Shown: positions 22,389-34,300, numbered from the stretch's first letter. The stretch is 64,000 nt of DNA from Acanthococcus lagerstroemiae (GCA_031841125.1 CM063113.1:45352197-45416196), one strand, 5' to 3'. Notes: generated from the letters alone by a model not told the origin. Numbers and translations are program-made.

Positions 22389-23405
22389 GGGCATTTCCTC
22401 TCCGAGTTGCGAATTTTTGACACGTATTTGTATTTTTTGTATTTTTTTATTGTCTTGAAAACTGGAAGAGAGCATCAAGGGGATAAAAATAACATCCAGC
22501 AACCAGACAGTTTGTACTTACGTTCTGACTCTTTAGCTGTGTTGACAAAATAAAAATATGAGACGAAATTTGAAAATGAAATTTGTTTTGAAATAATCGA
22601 TCGCCAATCGCCATGGACGCAGCTAGACTTTTTACCTTAGTGGGGCAAACAAAATTAATAATAATATACACACATGCAATCACGTGGAAAATGCCAAGTA
22701 GCCATATTTATATAATTTCAGTCTCTGTCCACAGGGGCAAGAGCCCCGGTTTGCCCCCCCCCACGCCCATGCCAATCGTGAAGAATATATTTAAGAAGAA
22801 ATAATTATTATTCAACTTACTTGAAGCCTAGAAAATGAATAGAATCATACTGTATTGCAGATTTTTTTCAAAATAATGGAAGAAGCCTTCCACACGCAGA
22901 GATTTCTCCCAATCCAGAAAAGACAGTTGTTGGTTTTCTTTTCTTGCCCCGGGAAAAGAAATGTTTCACACAATCACAATGAAAAGAGGAGAGGAGTAAG
23001 ATTCCGGTTGTTCTCCAGAATAAGAATAACACTTTCTCGCTTAAAGACAATACACTTTCCACTCTTGTAAAAAAAGATATGATTTTTGCTAGAAATGAAC
23101 TGTGTTGTGTCTTAAAAAACAAGAATAATCTTTGCTGTCTTTTTTTCAAAGTTAAGGGATTAATTTTCTTGGGTAACACGAGATAAAAATTCTCATCATT
23201 TAAATCCCAAAAATTCTACTCAGCCCTTCACGGGAAGAAACATAATCTTCATTTTCCTAGAGTGAAAATCGTTTTGCTTTCCCCGAGGAACTAGGAAATA
23301 AAGATACTATTTTCTTTCTCTTTCTTCCTGGTTGGAATTTCATTATTTTATTGAGGTCAGAGGAAAACAAACTGATTATTTTCTTTCCTTAAAAATGAGA
23401 ACTCC
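22389..23405. other. no gene; short piece of the giant-palindrome family
   Basis: At about 22720-22785 the sequence CAGTCTCTGTCCACAGGGGC followed by AAG-GCCCC-GTTTGCCCCCC and CACGCCCATGCC matches the arms of the large inverted repeat near 40736 and 42090-42150. The rest is AT-rich with antisense-overlapping short frames (22855-23179) and no recognisable gene. A run of 9 C lies at 22754-22762. Confidence 0.5.
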
Positions 23406-23416
23406 CCACAGAATAT

Positions 23417-23725
23417 CTGGTGGGATGCATGGCGATGTATGTATGCCAAAGTAGCCCCTGTGATATCGCATCCCTGGCCCCGGAAACTCCACTTTCGAGT
23501 ATCGCATCAGTGGCCGAAGGGCCGCTTTGAGGCCGGCCCGAACTCCCATTTCGCCGTTCCGCTTCCGGTGTGCGCTGTCCTGTAAGGGCTACCATAGCAC
23601 CCCTTACTGGCCGAGGTTAACGCTCACGCAGCATTAACCTGAAATTTGGGTGCACCACAGCCAGACGTACTTCCTCTTCACTCACCCCTTACCTCCTTGT
23701 CTTGGTACGTGTGGCGACGCAGGAA
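23417..23725 (+). repeat. dispersed repeat B, long copy
   Basis: This copy shares GGTGGGATGCATGGCGATG, GGAAACTCCACTTTCGAGTA, GCTTTGAGGCCGGCCC, TTCCGCTTCCGGTGTGCGC and CTTCCTCTTCACTCACCCC with the copy at 41071-41373, in the same order over about 300 bp. The frames differ and contain stops, so I see no conserved protein. The function and class of the repeat are unknown. Confidence 0.8.
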
Positions 23726-24134
23726 GTTGGTACCTCCTCACAGAAACTAAAGATCTATGTTTCCGTGTAGGGGCGTAACGACTGGGAGAGCCCATCTCTC
23801 AGGTCAGCCAGTTTGGCAAACATAAGAGAGCGATTGGCAAAATTCGACTGAACAAGTGGAAAACCAATCAATTTTTCAATTTAAATAAATTAAAAAAAAA
23901 ATTAATAAATAAATAAAAAATTCAATTTGTTTGCGTTTGCTCTGCTCGTAGGAATTAGTCGATTTTTTTTTTTGGAAATATTGTATCTTTCTGAAAATGG
24001 TACACGTCAGATGAATTAGCTACCCCTCGAAAATTCTAAGAAAAAAGGGTATCGTCTGACGGGTTCTTTTAGTTATAGATAATTTTTGAAGATTAAATCA
24101 AAACCAAACTTTTACTCCGGGAAAAAATTAATCT
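23726..24134. other. no gene recognised
   Basis: AT-rich spacer with an A/T-only stretch at about 23880-23930. Nothing else supported. Confidence 0.4.
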
Positions 24135-24246
24135 CTATCGAATTATTCGATAGCAAAGTTTCCGGGAAAGTGAACAAAATGATGAAACCAAAAGTAAATA
24201 TTCGGGGACGATAAAAGTAAACTTATTTGAATAAGTCGTTTCAAGG
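24135..24246. repeat. dispersed repeat, inverted partner at 34742-34855
   Basis: CTATCGAATTATTCGATAGC, GTGAACAAAATGATGAAACC, AATATTCGGGGAC and GAATAAGTCGTT occur here. In reverse complement and the same order they occur at 34742-34855. In both places a copy of repeat B lies upstream, so the two may belong to one larger element. Confidence 0.75.
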
Positions 24247-26902
24247 TTTCAACCCTGGGATCATTTAATAATCTGATACAGCCCTCAATGTTGACGAAAA
24301 TGAGTGTCCCGAATTTTTAACGAGCAAAGATAACCTTTGAGTTAGAAAAATCCAGTTGAAAAATGTGCGAAAACAATGCACTTTGGTCCATTTTTTCAAC
24401 TTAAATGAGTAGAAAAATCTTCGAAAACTTTTTTTCTTACGCTCCACTTACGAATTTAGGCCATCAAACGAACGAAACTGAAAAAAATTAAAAATTCAAA
24501 TCGTGTAAACTGGCTGAAACATTTATAAAAATCGAGACATCTTGAAAGGGGACTAAATTTACCCTGCATTTACACTCAGTGGAGCGAAAAAGGTACAAGG
24601 GTACATCGCTCGGTGGGGGGAAGGGAAAAGTGTTGTGAACGCAAAAATTCCGGATTAAAATCTTACAAACTTCAGTTGTTAAGCAAAAAACAAGCGGTTT
24701 TTGTCTTATTTACTTTTTCGACTGACTCCTAGAATTTCATGCGTTCTGTACGTAAACGATTAAAATGTTACAAAATTTCCTTCCACAAGCAAAAAAAAAA
24801 AAAAAAAAAAAAAGAGAGTTTAACCAGAATTAGGAAATTCCAGGGTATTGAATTATGAGCCAACAGTGCTTCATGGAACCTGAATTATTTCAATTCTTAG
24901 CCCAGCTGCATTTCAGCTATTTTGAACCCAAAATTCTCTGCCAAAATAGAGAGATTTCAGGCACTAAATTTACAGATAGAAGTGCTCTATTTACAATTGG
25001 ATTTTTAACCAGCTGGATTTTCGATACCAGGAATTTCAGCTGTCAGATTTTGAGTCAAAAGAGCTCTGTCGAAATTTCTTATTTTAATTTTCAGTTAGGG
25101 ACTTCGAGAAAAAGATAAAATCACGTGAACCTCTTGATTTGAAGTTTTATTCTTCGCAGTTTAGATAATAGGGGGATTTCAGGCTTCAAATTTTGAGAGT
25201 CAAAGGTTAGTATGCTGAATTATAAGTACTGCAGTGATTTCAGGAACCCGATTTTGGGCCAACAAGGTTCCATAAGAAATTTTAATATTAATTCTTCGCT
25301 AGCCATTTTGAACTTACATTTTGAGTAAATAAAGCTCCGTATCGAAACCTTAACTTTTTAATTTTCGAATTGAGATGTTTAGAGCGGAGAGATTGTTTGT
25401 GCATATAGGGTGTCTAACAAAATCGAATTTTGAAAATGAATGACCTTTCCCCTTACCCTCACCCCAATTTGCTGTGAATGCTATGAATGCGCTGCAAATA
25501 CGATATGAATATTATTTTAAAGGAAATATTAAGTTTCACCACAACTAGTGCTTCTTTTTTTTTTTGACATTTTGGTAGAAAGCTGTACCGTTTTTCCTAT
25601 CAGACTACGGTTATTTCTTTGTGCCAAAAAAGTGCGTTCACGCGAATCCTTATTCACCACTCGCAACATTGATTTAACTGGTTATATTGAGTATGTCCCT
25701 CTTGTAAATTTCACAATTTCTGACTTATCTCCAGTTCGGTACATCCAACATATTCACCGCTGAGAAGTTGAAAAATAATCAAATTGTGTCGAGCTTTCAA
25801 TCAGCCTCGGTTCCCTATTGCCGTAACAGTCGCAGTTTCCCTACTTATAAATTGGAAAATCTTATCGGATAAGGAGGAGAAGAGCAGTGCCGTGTTTGTA
25901 TATTGCGGCGAATTCCTGTATATGTGTTTTTCGAAAGAACATACACTAGATGGCAAATAAAACCATTAGACATCGTCGTTTACACCCGGGAATTCAATTT
26001 CTTCGATCTGCGCTCTTCATCGGCTGTTACTTCTTTATTATTTTCCCTATTGCTTTCTTTTATTCATTTATTATCTCGTGTTTTTCTTTCGCGTTTGTTT
26101 CGATTTTTTTTTTCTATTTTCTTTTTCATCGTCGAAATTGTGGCAGTAGGAACCGAATGTACGATTTTTTTCGAGAGCGAGAGAGAGAAAGCAAAATAAG
26201 ATTTTTGATAACGAAGACGCTCAGTGGGCGAGAGTGCGAAGGGGAAAAGAATAATAAAAGGATATTCCGAACTTTTATTTCTGGTGTGTTCCCATTTTAT
26301 AGATATCCCACTATAGCTCTATTTGGGTTCTCGTGTAAAGAGCAGCGATTTCGTCGCTTGAAAAGAATCGAAAAACGTTCGTTCGAGGTTCATAGAATAG
26401 GGCCATCATAGAATAGGGCCAACGCTGCTACCGACCTCTGGCATCGAGCAGATGAGCAAACTAAATTTTTCGATGGGCGAACTTCAACGCGGGGAAGGGT
26501 TTGTTAATGGATTTTTCAGAAAGGGCAAGCGATAACTTCGGATTTCCTCGATCTCTGGACGGGGAGGGGGAGTAAACTGAGTTTCCAGGAGGTAATGTTC
26601 CCATTTGCACCCGCTAATCACAGCCTTGGATGGTGCAGTCGTACGACAGCTTGACTTAGGCTCGAAAACACTACGGACTTGTGGAATTGAATTGAATATT
26701 CCAGTGGCAGGAATCTGTCACCTTACACTTGAACACATTCGGGTTCCTTAGTAATATTCAGTTTCATTACCTGTTTTCCATACTCAGTATTTCAGGTTAT
26801 AGCCCCTGCGGACCTCGACAAGTAGGGATTATAGTGCCAATAATTCTAAAAATAAACATGGTGACCTGAGAAATGCTGTGTTCATTATTAATAATATCTC
26901 AC
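24247..26902. other. no gene recognised; weak tandem structure and a hydrophobic open frame
   Basis: A poly-A run of about 23 bases lies at 24790-24812. At 24850-25380 phrases such as TTTCAG...TTTTGA(G/A)(T/C)CAAA-GAGCTCT and GAATTATTTCAATT recur in diverged form, suggesting an old tandem repeat. A 153-codon plus frame at 25950-26411 starts MANKTIRHRRLHPG and has a hydrophobic stretch around residues 20-60. It has no recognisable family, and I rate it as probable chance. CATAGAATAGGGCCAT is tandemly doubled at its end (about 26391-26420). Confidence 0.4.
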
Positions 26903-29259
26903 GGTGTTCCACGAAATTTACCCCATTTTTTCCCGAACCGATTGGCAGATCTTTGCCAGACCAATTGCCATCTTCCTGTGGCAAATTCTAGTTTCTCTAG
27001 GGCTTGAAAAATTCTCTCCCTCATTTATAGGGGGCTGTAACGTGCCACTAACTTCGGAATCTTAAATGGAAAGCTAGGCCTTTATACACATCGCTGAAAA
27101 GGGTATATCCTGTAAAATACGAATCGGGGAAAAATTTCAAAATTCATCAATTTTTGGGGGCAAGGGGCCTAAAGATGACCAAAATCCATCAAAAATCAAA
27201 GTGTCATAACCTAGCAAACAAACAATTGAAAGAGGGGATTTCGAGGTCACGGACTCCGAATTACACGATTTAACCCGGTTTAGGGCTTTAAAATCCAAAT
27301 TTTCAACCTAAAATTGGTTCCTATTCACAAATTTTTGGCTTTCTGAATACAGATTATTAAAGTAGCCTCACGCACATCGTTGAATAGAGAACTTCCTCCA
27401 GAGTATGAATCCAGGAAAAAAATTACAAAATTCATCAAGTGGGGGTAAGGGGCCTAGAGACGACCAAAATTCGTCCAAAATTGAAGTATTATGACCTAGC
27501 AAACAGACTATCGAAAAGGGGGTTTTCGAGGTCGCTGATTCCGAATGTCACGCCTTCCTCCCGATTCAACTCGTTTTAGGGCCTTAAAATTCAATTTTAG
27601 ACTCAAAAGTGATTTTAATTTACAAATTTTTAAGTTTCTGAACGCAGGTTATCAAAGTGGCTTCATGCACACCGTTGGGTAGAGCAGTTCCTCCAAAATA
27701 CGAATTCGTAAAGAAAAATAGCAAATTCATCAATTTTGGGAGACAGGGTCTAACCCTAGCCAAAACCTATCCAAAATCAGATACCTAAAAGTGCTGCTAT
27801 TTATAAATTTTTGAATTTCTCATTGCAGATTATCCAAATGGCTTTATGCACGTCATTGGAAAGTGAACTTTCCCCAGAAACGAATCTGTGCGAAAAAAGT
27901 TTGGGTTCATCACGTGATTTCCTACAGCCAGAGGGCCCCGAAATCTGAAATTGGAATGAGAAAGGTAGTGTCAAGTACAAATTTTTGACATTTTGGGACT
28001 TACAAGACATACAGGGTTATTCGGTTTTCGTTGCAACATAGGAAAACCCGGCATGTTGCGTGGTAGTATGAATAAGCGGGCACGCGATTCAGATTTTAAC
28101 GCAACATTACTGTGCTCTGTGTCGCTGTGACGGGCAACAGAAAATGCAACGATTCAGGGGGGAAAACTTCGATGGTTTTTGAAGAATTTTATTGAAACTT
28201 GTCAGGAAAAATGTTCGATAATCTCCGGAGAATTTCTTCGGAAACTTCGGGGAAAATCTCGGATGAATTTTTAAGGAATTTCATCGGTATTGTTGGAAAA
28301 AAATTCCAATAATTTCCAAAGAATTTCTTCGGAAACGTCGGGGAAAATCTCCGATAAATTTTAAGGAATTTCATCGGAAATTGTTGGAAAAGTCTCCGAT
28401 GATTTTTAAGGAATTTTATCGGAACTCGGGAAAAATCTCCAATAATTTTTAATGAATTTCAACGGAAATTGTTGGAAAAAATTCCGATAATGTCCAAAGA
28501 ATCTCATCGGAAACCTTTAGAAAAAATTTTCCATAATTTCCAAAAAGTTTCATTAAAATTCTTCGAGGAAGTTTTTCCGATAATTTTTGAAGCCTGCCAT
28601 AGGAAATATTCGGGGGAATACTCCAATGGTTTAATAATTCAAAAATTATCAGGGAAATATTCTCGTAGAGTTTAATGAAATTTTTTTGGAAGTCATTGGA
28701 AATTTTTCCTAAAGACTTCCGATGAGATTCTTCGGAAATTATCGGAATTAGTTTCCAACAAATTCCGATAAAATTCTTTAAAATTGATCGGAGATTTTTT
28801 TCGAGTTCCCGCAAAATTCCTTAAAATTTATTGGAGATTTTTTCCAACGTTTCCTAAGAAATTCTTTGGAAATTTTAATTATTATATTTTTAATTATATT
28901 AAAATTGTTATTGGAATTTTTTTCAACAATTTCCGATAAAATTCCTTAAAATTTATCGGAGATTCTTCCCGAGTTCCAATGAAATTCTTTAAAAATTATC
29001 AGAGATTTTTCTCGAGTATTTCCCAGAAATACTTCCAAAGTTATCGAAAAATTTTCTTTAAGAATTTTGTGTGCATAAAGGCATACCTTTCCATTTAAGA
29101 TTCCGAAGTTGGTGGCACGTTACAGCCCCTAATAAATCGGGGAGAAAATTTTTCAAGCCCTAGAGAAACTAGACCTTACCTCAGGAAGATGGCAATTTGT
29201 CCGGCAAAGATCCGGTTCGGAAGAAAAATGGGGGGGGGGGGTAACTTTCGTGGAACACC
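26903..29259. mobile_element. 2.36-kb element with 190-bp inverted termini and internal repeats
   Basis: The left terminus begins GGTGTTCCACGAAATTTACC at 26903. The right terminus, read inward from 29259, begins GGTGTTCCACGAAAGTTACC. The arms match to about 27091 and 29069, sharing CTAGGGCTTGAAAAATT, GGGCTGTAACGTGCCAC and AACTTCGGAATCTTAAATGG. Between them, about 27104-27890 holds two and a half tandem units of about 295 bp (CAAAATTCATCAA, GGGGCCTA-AGA-GACCAAAAT, ATGACCTAGCAAACA). About 28160-29050 is a dense array of units near 55-60 bp (GAATTTCATCGGAAATTGTT and variants) whose second half is inverted. There is no open frame of note and no clear target duplication. Class unknown. Confidence 0.8.
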
Positions 29260-30430
29260 CGGTATAGATGAATGTCTACATTTCAGGTTGTAGCTTTCTG
29301 AAGACCTTAAGAAGTATGGGTTGGAATTTAAATAACCTCAAAATTAAATTCAACATTGCACGAAATTCTATAACCAATGCCCTTGAAGCTATTAAATTAA
29401 TTTTTAGGTTATGACCCTGTAGAAGCCTTGCGGCGGGGGAAGGGTTGCGCCCAAAATGATCTCAGAAATGAGTTCAGCGTACCCGTAACCTATGAAAAGA
29501 AATTATTGTATGCACTTTTTCCGATTTTGTTCAATGGAATTCATAATTACGCTAATAAGTCCACGAGAGCCTCATATTTGACCCTCCCATCCCCTCCTAT
29601 CAAACTTTTCTGGAAAAATATACATTGGGGCGAAAAATGACATCATAGAGAACTGTAATATTGGTACAATTTCGTTTTGATTTTTAAACGTGAAATAAGC
29701 TGAACCGCGCTTGACCTTAATTGGAATCCTATGTTGAATATCACCTTATTTGTAAGAGTCCTGGAAAAAATTTTTTTGCTGAAATTTTGAGCACTGCGTT
29801 TTCAAATGCCTATTTTTCGTGTGGAAGCGAGAATCGAAGAAAAAAAATGAAATATGTGCCACAGGGCGTAGGTCCGTTACCAGCCTCGTTGAGGGGAGGG
29901 GCAAAGATTATTACTGAACATAGGGGAGAATGAATATCAAAATTTTTGACTTTGTTGTACCTCTCCCCGTCAGGGTAGGATTTAGGATTTTCGGGCCTCG
30001 ATTTGGGTAGAGCCCCTTCCCACTTTTTCTCCATGGAAGGGGGATGCGTTGTCAAAGTCGGCATTTTTCGTGCATTTGAACAAATCAGTCAGCGATCGGC
30101 AAACAACTAGTGTTTTTATTTCTATTTTCTTTTACATTTTTCTACATATGCTAGGGGTCCTTTGGGAGGGTACACCCCTAGACCCTGCTCGCGGCACAGG
30201 CTTGCGCCGCCGATCGATGGCAATCAAATTTTCACTTCTGGTGCAAAATCGACCAAACTTCCTGAGATAGGGTCATTGGAGGGTAATGTCGAAGCGTCGC
30301 TTCTTTTTTCCGCTTTTACGATCGGCGAGTCTCGAATTCCTGCCGACGCGATTTGTTGCAACGCGTATGCTGAATATCGTTCTCGTGTTTCTCTCATTTT
30401 TATTTTCCATTAATATTTTCAAACGTCGCG
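29260..30430. other. no gene recognised
   Basis: AT-rich spacer. Frames of 70-84 codons at 29428-30413 overlap on opposite strands and show no motif. Confidence 0.4.
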
Positions 30431-30785
30431 CGGTCATGTTATTTCATTAACGAAACTTCCCGTTAATGGAATGCAACGCGAAACATTTCCGTTAATCGGT
30501 TTTATCTGGTTCACATACGTGTTTTGCGAGTGCGTGCACGTACAGCGAGCGCACACAGTCGCACACCGTGTACACCGACCGGAGTACACGCGCGCATCGC
30601 CGCCGCGTCACGTCCGACACATCACATTGTTTTTCATGAGAAGAAGTGATAATAATTAGTTTACACACCAACCGCCCGGGTGATAACCGACCGACGAGCG
30701 ATTTTGCCACCGGTCCGTGGGTCGGTCACGCGGCAGTTTCAACAAGAACGGCGAAAACGATCACGTCTTGTACGCTAGGCTAAGC
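30431..30785. promoter_or_regulatory. CpG-rich island-like stretch, possible promoter
   Basis: In an otherwise AT-rich context this stretch is rich in CG and CACG/CGTG motifs (GAGTGCGTGCACGTACAGCG, GCGCGCATCGCCGCCGCGTC). It also has ACCGACCG repeats. It contrasts sharply with its flanks and could be a promoter or 5' exon. No splice site or coding frame supports that directly, so this is inference from composition. Confidence 0.25.
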
Positions 30786-30889
30786 CAGGCTCGTAATCAG
30801 ACTGGGGCAAATGGGGGCATCACTCCCCAAGGAACGGTTATGCTCCCTATTCACATTCTATAGCAACACAGAATTAATACATTACGCAG

Positions 30890-32060
30890 TTAGGGAGAAA
30901 ATAGTGAGTATTTCTCAGAAAGCACGAAATTACAAGGAACCTGTAAGCATAGTAAGCAGGTAATGGAGAACATTCCATCCAGGTGTTGCAAAAGTCGTAT
31001 TTTTTGATGCAAATGCGAGAAGGAGGACTTTCTGCTGCGAGTAGTTTGACGCACAAGCCACAAGCGAGCACGACACATCACATGAGTGCGGATGAATACT
31101 TCTTCTCAGAAAGCGCAGAATTACAAGCAACCTAGGAGCAATGAGGAGGTAATAAAGAACGTTCTGTGGAGGTGTTGAGAAATTGTATATTTCGATACAG
31201 GTGCGAGAAGAAGGACTTTGTGACGCGAGTATGAAATTTAACGCACGAGCCACAAGCGTGTACAGATGAATACTTCTTCTCAGGAAGTGCAGAATTACGA
31301 GGAACCTGTGAACAATAAGGAGGTAATAAAAAACGTTCTGTGCAGGTGTTGAGAAATGGTATATTTTGATACATGTGCAAGAAGAAGGACTTTTTGCTGC
31401 AAGTGTGAAGTTTGACGCACGGGCCATGAGCGAATGCGGATGAATACTTCTTCTCAGAAAGCGCAGAATTACAAGGAACCTATGAGCAATAAGGAAGTAA
31501 GAAAGAATGTTCTGTGGAGGTGTTGAGAAATTGTATATTTTGATACACGTGCAAGAAGAAGGACTTTGTGATGCAAGTGTAAAATTTAACGCACGAGCCA
31601 TAAGCGTGTGCAGATGAATACTTCCTCTCAGGAAGTGCAGAATTACAAGGAACATATGAGCAATAAGAAGGTAATAAAGAACGTTCCATGCAGGTGTTGA
31701 GAAATTGTATATTTTTATACACGTGCGAGAAGAATGACTTTTTCCTGCGAGTGTGAAGTTTCACGCACAAGCCACAAGTGAGTGCGGATGAATACTTCTT
31801 CTTAGAAAGCGCAGAATTACAAGGAACCTATGAGCAACAAGGAGGTAATAAAGAACGTTCCGTGCAGGTGTTGAGAAATCATACTTGTATATTTTGATAC
31901 ATGTGCGAGAAGAAGGACTTTTTGCTGCGAGTGCGAATGAATACTTCTTCTCAGGAAGCGCAGAATTACAAAGAATCTATGCGCAATAAGACGGTAATAA
32001 AGAACGTTCCCTGCGGGTGTGAAGTTTGACGGCAAGCCACAAGCGAGTGAGACAAATCAC
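30890..32060. repeat. 174-bp satellite array, about seven units
   Basis: The landmark GATGAATACTTCTTCTCAG recurs at about 31091, 31264, 31438, 31613, 31788 and 31935, giving a period of 174-175 bp, with a diverged first unit from about 30896 and a shortened last unit. Each unit continues AAGCGCAGAATTACAAGGAA, GAGCAATAAGGAGGTAATAA, GAACGTTC, AGGTGTTGAGAAAT and GAAGAAGGACTTT. Because 174 is three times 58, a minus-strand frame stays open for 241 codons (30930-31655). It only repeats the unit and is not a gene. Confidence 0.9.
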
Positions 32061-32946
32061 GCGAGTGCGGAAATCCTCGCACGAGTATCGAGCACTTTTC
32101 TTTGTACATGGCGGCCGGGGCTCCAAGACGTGTCTACAAACGGCGCACGAGCTGTGTGGTGTTGGCTGAACTGATTCGTGGCGATCCACAAGTCCGACTG
32201 GGAATCAGCTTGGACAGGTTTGGCCCGAGCACATGAAAGTAACCGTCCTTTCGGATGAGGCAGCAGTCGCAATCCGATTATGGTAGGAGAATATTGCATT
32301 ACAGTCAGGTCGGGAGGTGTCTTCCTGTAGCTCCAGTAAATGGAAAACGTGGCCGGGGTAATACCTGCATTCAAAGAGGGCTTTTGTGAACGGTTTTTCA
32401 TTCGATCGGTTTGGAAAATCAATTTACCACAGTTTGTATTCCAAATTGGGCTAATTTGTTTTTCCACATCTTGAGGGGAAAAAAGCCACACATGTCCTCC
32501 GTGCTCGCTGAAGTTACATTAACACTTTCAGATACTTTATCTATGAATAGTAAACAGTACTCCGGATAACGTATGTAAATGCAGAAACCGAGCAAACTCG
32601 TTCCAACTATTTGTCGCAAATCCAGGGATGGAAAAAGCTTAAGGCGATAATCGTCCAAGTCGAAGCTCAAGCTCAATTTTACGCGGCTCTTAGGCGCTTC
32701 AGAAGCCAGTCGTTGCTTTCTCTATATCAAGCGCAAAGCAAGTCATGAAGAAAGACCTGAGTCGCTGACTGGCTCTTTAAAATTTTTTTAATCAAACAAT
32801 AAATAATATTATATACCGTTGTCAAGAATGAGTTGGTAGGTCAGCTGAAATTCAATATAGTAATGCTGTGGAACAGGAGAACTTTACCGAGGATAAAATA
32901 ATGTGATTTTTGAATTCTACTGTCAATTTCATATTGAATTGACTAT
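32061..32946. other. no gene recognised
   Basis: A 144-codon minus frame (32057-32491) overlaps an 85-codon minus frame (32419-32676) in another phase. The latter contains SASTEDMCGFFPLKMWKNKL, which looks protein-like but which I cannot assign. It could be a decayed transposon piece. Confidence that any of this is a host gene is low. Confidence 0.3.
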
Positions 32947-32947
32947 A

Positions 32948-33064
32948 ATGTCGAGTAAAACTGCCGACTTTTTGAGAAAAAATAAACCTGATAGCGAAGA
33001 AGAACAGGAAGCCAAAGCTAAGCTGATGGAATATTCTGAGAAATTATTTAACAGGAGCCATTGA
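32948..33064 (+). CDS. short charged open frame, 38 codons, unrecognised
   Basis: An ATG at 32948 opens a 38-residue frame that begins MSSKTADFLRKNKPD and continues with a glutamate/lysine-rich, helix-prone stretch before TGA at 33062. It is too short to judge. I list it because the composition is more protein-like than its surroundings. It has no recognised family and may be chance. Confidence 0.15.
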   Translation: MSSKTADFLRKNKPDSEEEQEAKAKLMEYSEKLFNRSH

Positions 33065-33192
33065 TCATTCAAGTTTGAAGTAGATACTATATTCTTTCTA
33101 GTCTAGGACGTTCTCTTTTCTGATTCCTGTACTGCTTCCGAAATTGCGGTTCGTCTTTTATTCGAAACAAAAGCTGACTTTGAATGCAGTAA

Positions 33193-34300
33193 TTACAAGA
33201 ATACGAGTGCGGAGTGCGAGTCATCTTCAAACTTGTAGCAGTGTCGAGACGCACTCACTGCACTTGTAAGGCCTATCGCAGCGCTGATATTCGTTTGAAA
33301 ATGACTCATTTACTCCACTTGATACAAAAATAACTATTTAGTATTCTTGAATCACATCACGTTACCTTGACAAGTCTTGGAATTTGATGTACAAACCTTC
33401 GTGACGTCCAAGTTTAGGTCCCTTTTCTTGAACTAATCTATTAGCACCCCTAACTCTATGTAAGCTCGCTTTCTTGCTTTTTATCTTCATAATCATCTAT
33501 CACCCGTCGCTGTTTGTTTTTCATTCCAGCGCTCTGAACTAAATTAAACATAGGATTGTGCTCAAATAGGTGCTATTTTCACTCATCTGTTACAAAATAA
33601 CTAGATCGCATCAAGTGCGGGTTGTGAGTCATTTTCAAACTCATATCAGAGCCGAGACACACTCGCTGCGCTTGAGCGGCCTGTGGCGGTGCGGATATTC
33701 GTTTGAAAATGACTCACACCCGACACTTGATACAAACTAGGTATTTTTATATCAAGTGCAGTCAGTGAGTCATTTTCAAACAAGTATCATCATTGTTGCA
33801 GGCCGCGCAAGCGCAGCAAGCGCGTTTTGACACTTATTCAACATAACTCATACTCCGCACTTACACAAACTAGCTATTTTTGTATCAAGTGCGGTAAATG
33901 AATCATTTTCAAACGAATATTAGCGCCGCTAAAAGCCATGCGAGAGCAGCGAGGGTGTCTTGGCACTGATACAAGTTTGAAAATGACTTACACGCTGCAC
34001 CTGATACAAACTAGCTATTTTTGTATGAAGTGCAGTAAGTGAGTCAATTTCAAACAAGTATCAGCATTGTTGCAGGCCGTGCAAGCGCAGCAAGCGCGTT
34101 TTGACACTCATTCAACATAACTCATACTCCGCACTTGATACAAACTATAGCTATTTTTGTATCAAGTGCGGTAAATGAGTCATTTTCAAACGAATATTAG
34201 CACCGCCAAAAGCCGTATGACTGTATGAGCGCAGCATGTGTGTCTCGGCATTGCGATACGAGTTTGAAACTGACTCGCACCCCACACTTGATACGAACTT
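33193..34300. repeat. array of palindromic 130-140-bp units with two-unit higher-order repeat
   Basis: Units start with CTATTTTTGTATCAAGTGCGG and TGAGTCATTTTCAAACGAAT and end with the reverse complement of the same (GTTTGAAAATGACTCAC and CACTTGATACAAACTAG), so each unit can fold on itself. Approximate units are 33193-33340, 33602-33740, 33741-33872, 33873-34012, 34013-34152 and 34153-34300. Two types alternate. One has GCAGGCCG(C/T)GCAAGCGCAGC in its loop (33741 and 34013). The other has GCGCCGCTAAAAGCC or a close variant (33873 and 34153). This gives a higher-order period of about 275-280 bp. A separate stretch without the unit lies at about 33345-33600. Confidence 0.88.

Noticed and set aside
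25950..26411. 153-codon hydrophobic plus frame
   Set aside because: T-rich DNA gives Phe/Leu/Ile-rich translation by chance. There is no motif, no promoter or poly-A context, and a second frame overlaps it.
30930..31655. 241-codon minus-strand open frame
   Set aside because: It is a continuous reading of the 174-bp satellite, whose length is a multiple of three. The same region is open in other phases too.
32057..32676. Minus frames of 144 and 85 codons
   Set aside because: Protein-like in places but in conflicting phases with no recognisable family. I kept only a region note.
30890..34300. CRISPR-like appearance of regularly spaced repeats
   Set aside because: The context is eukaryotic, and the units are contiguous satellites without unique spacers or cas genes.
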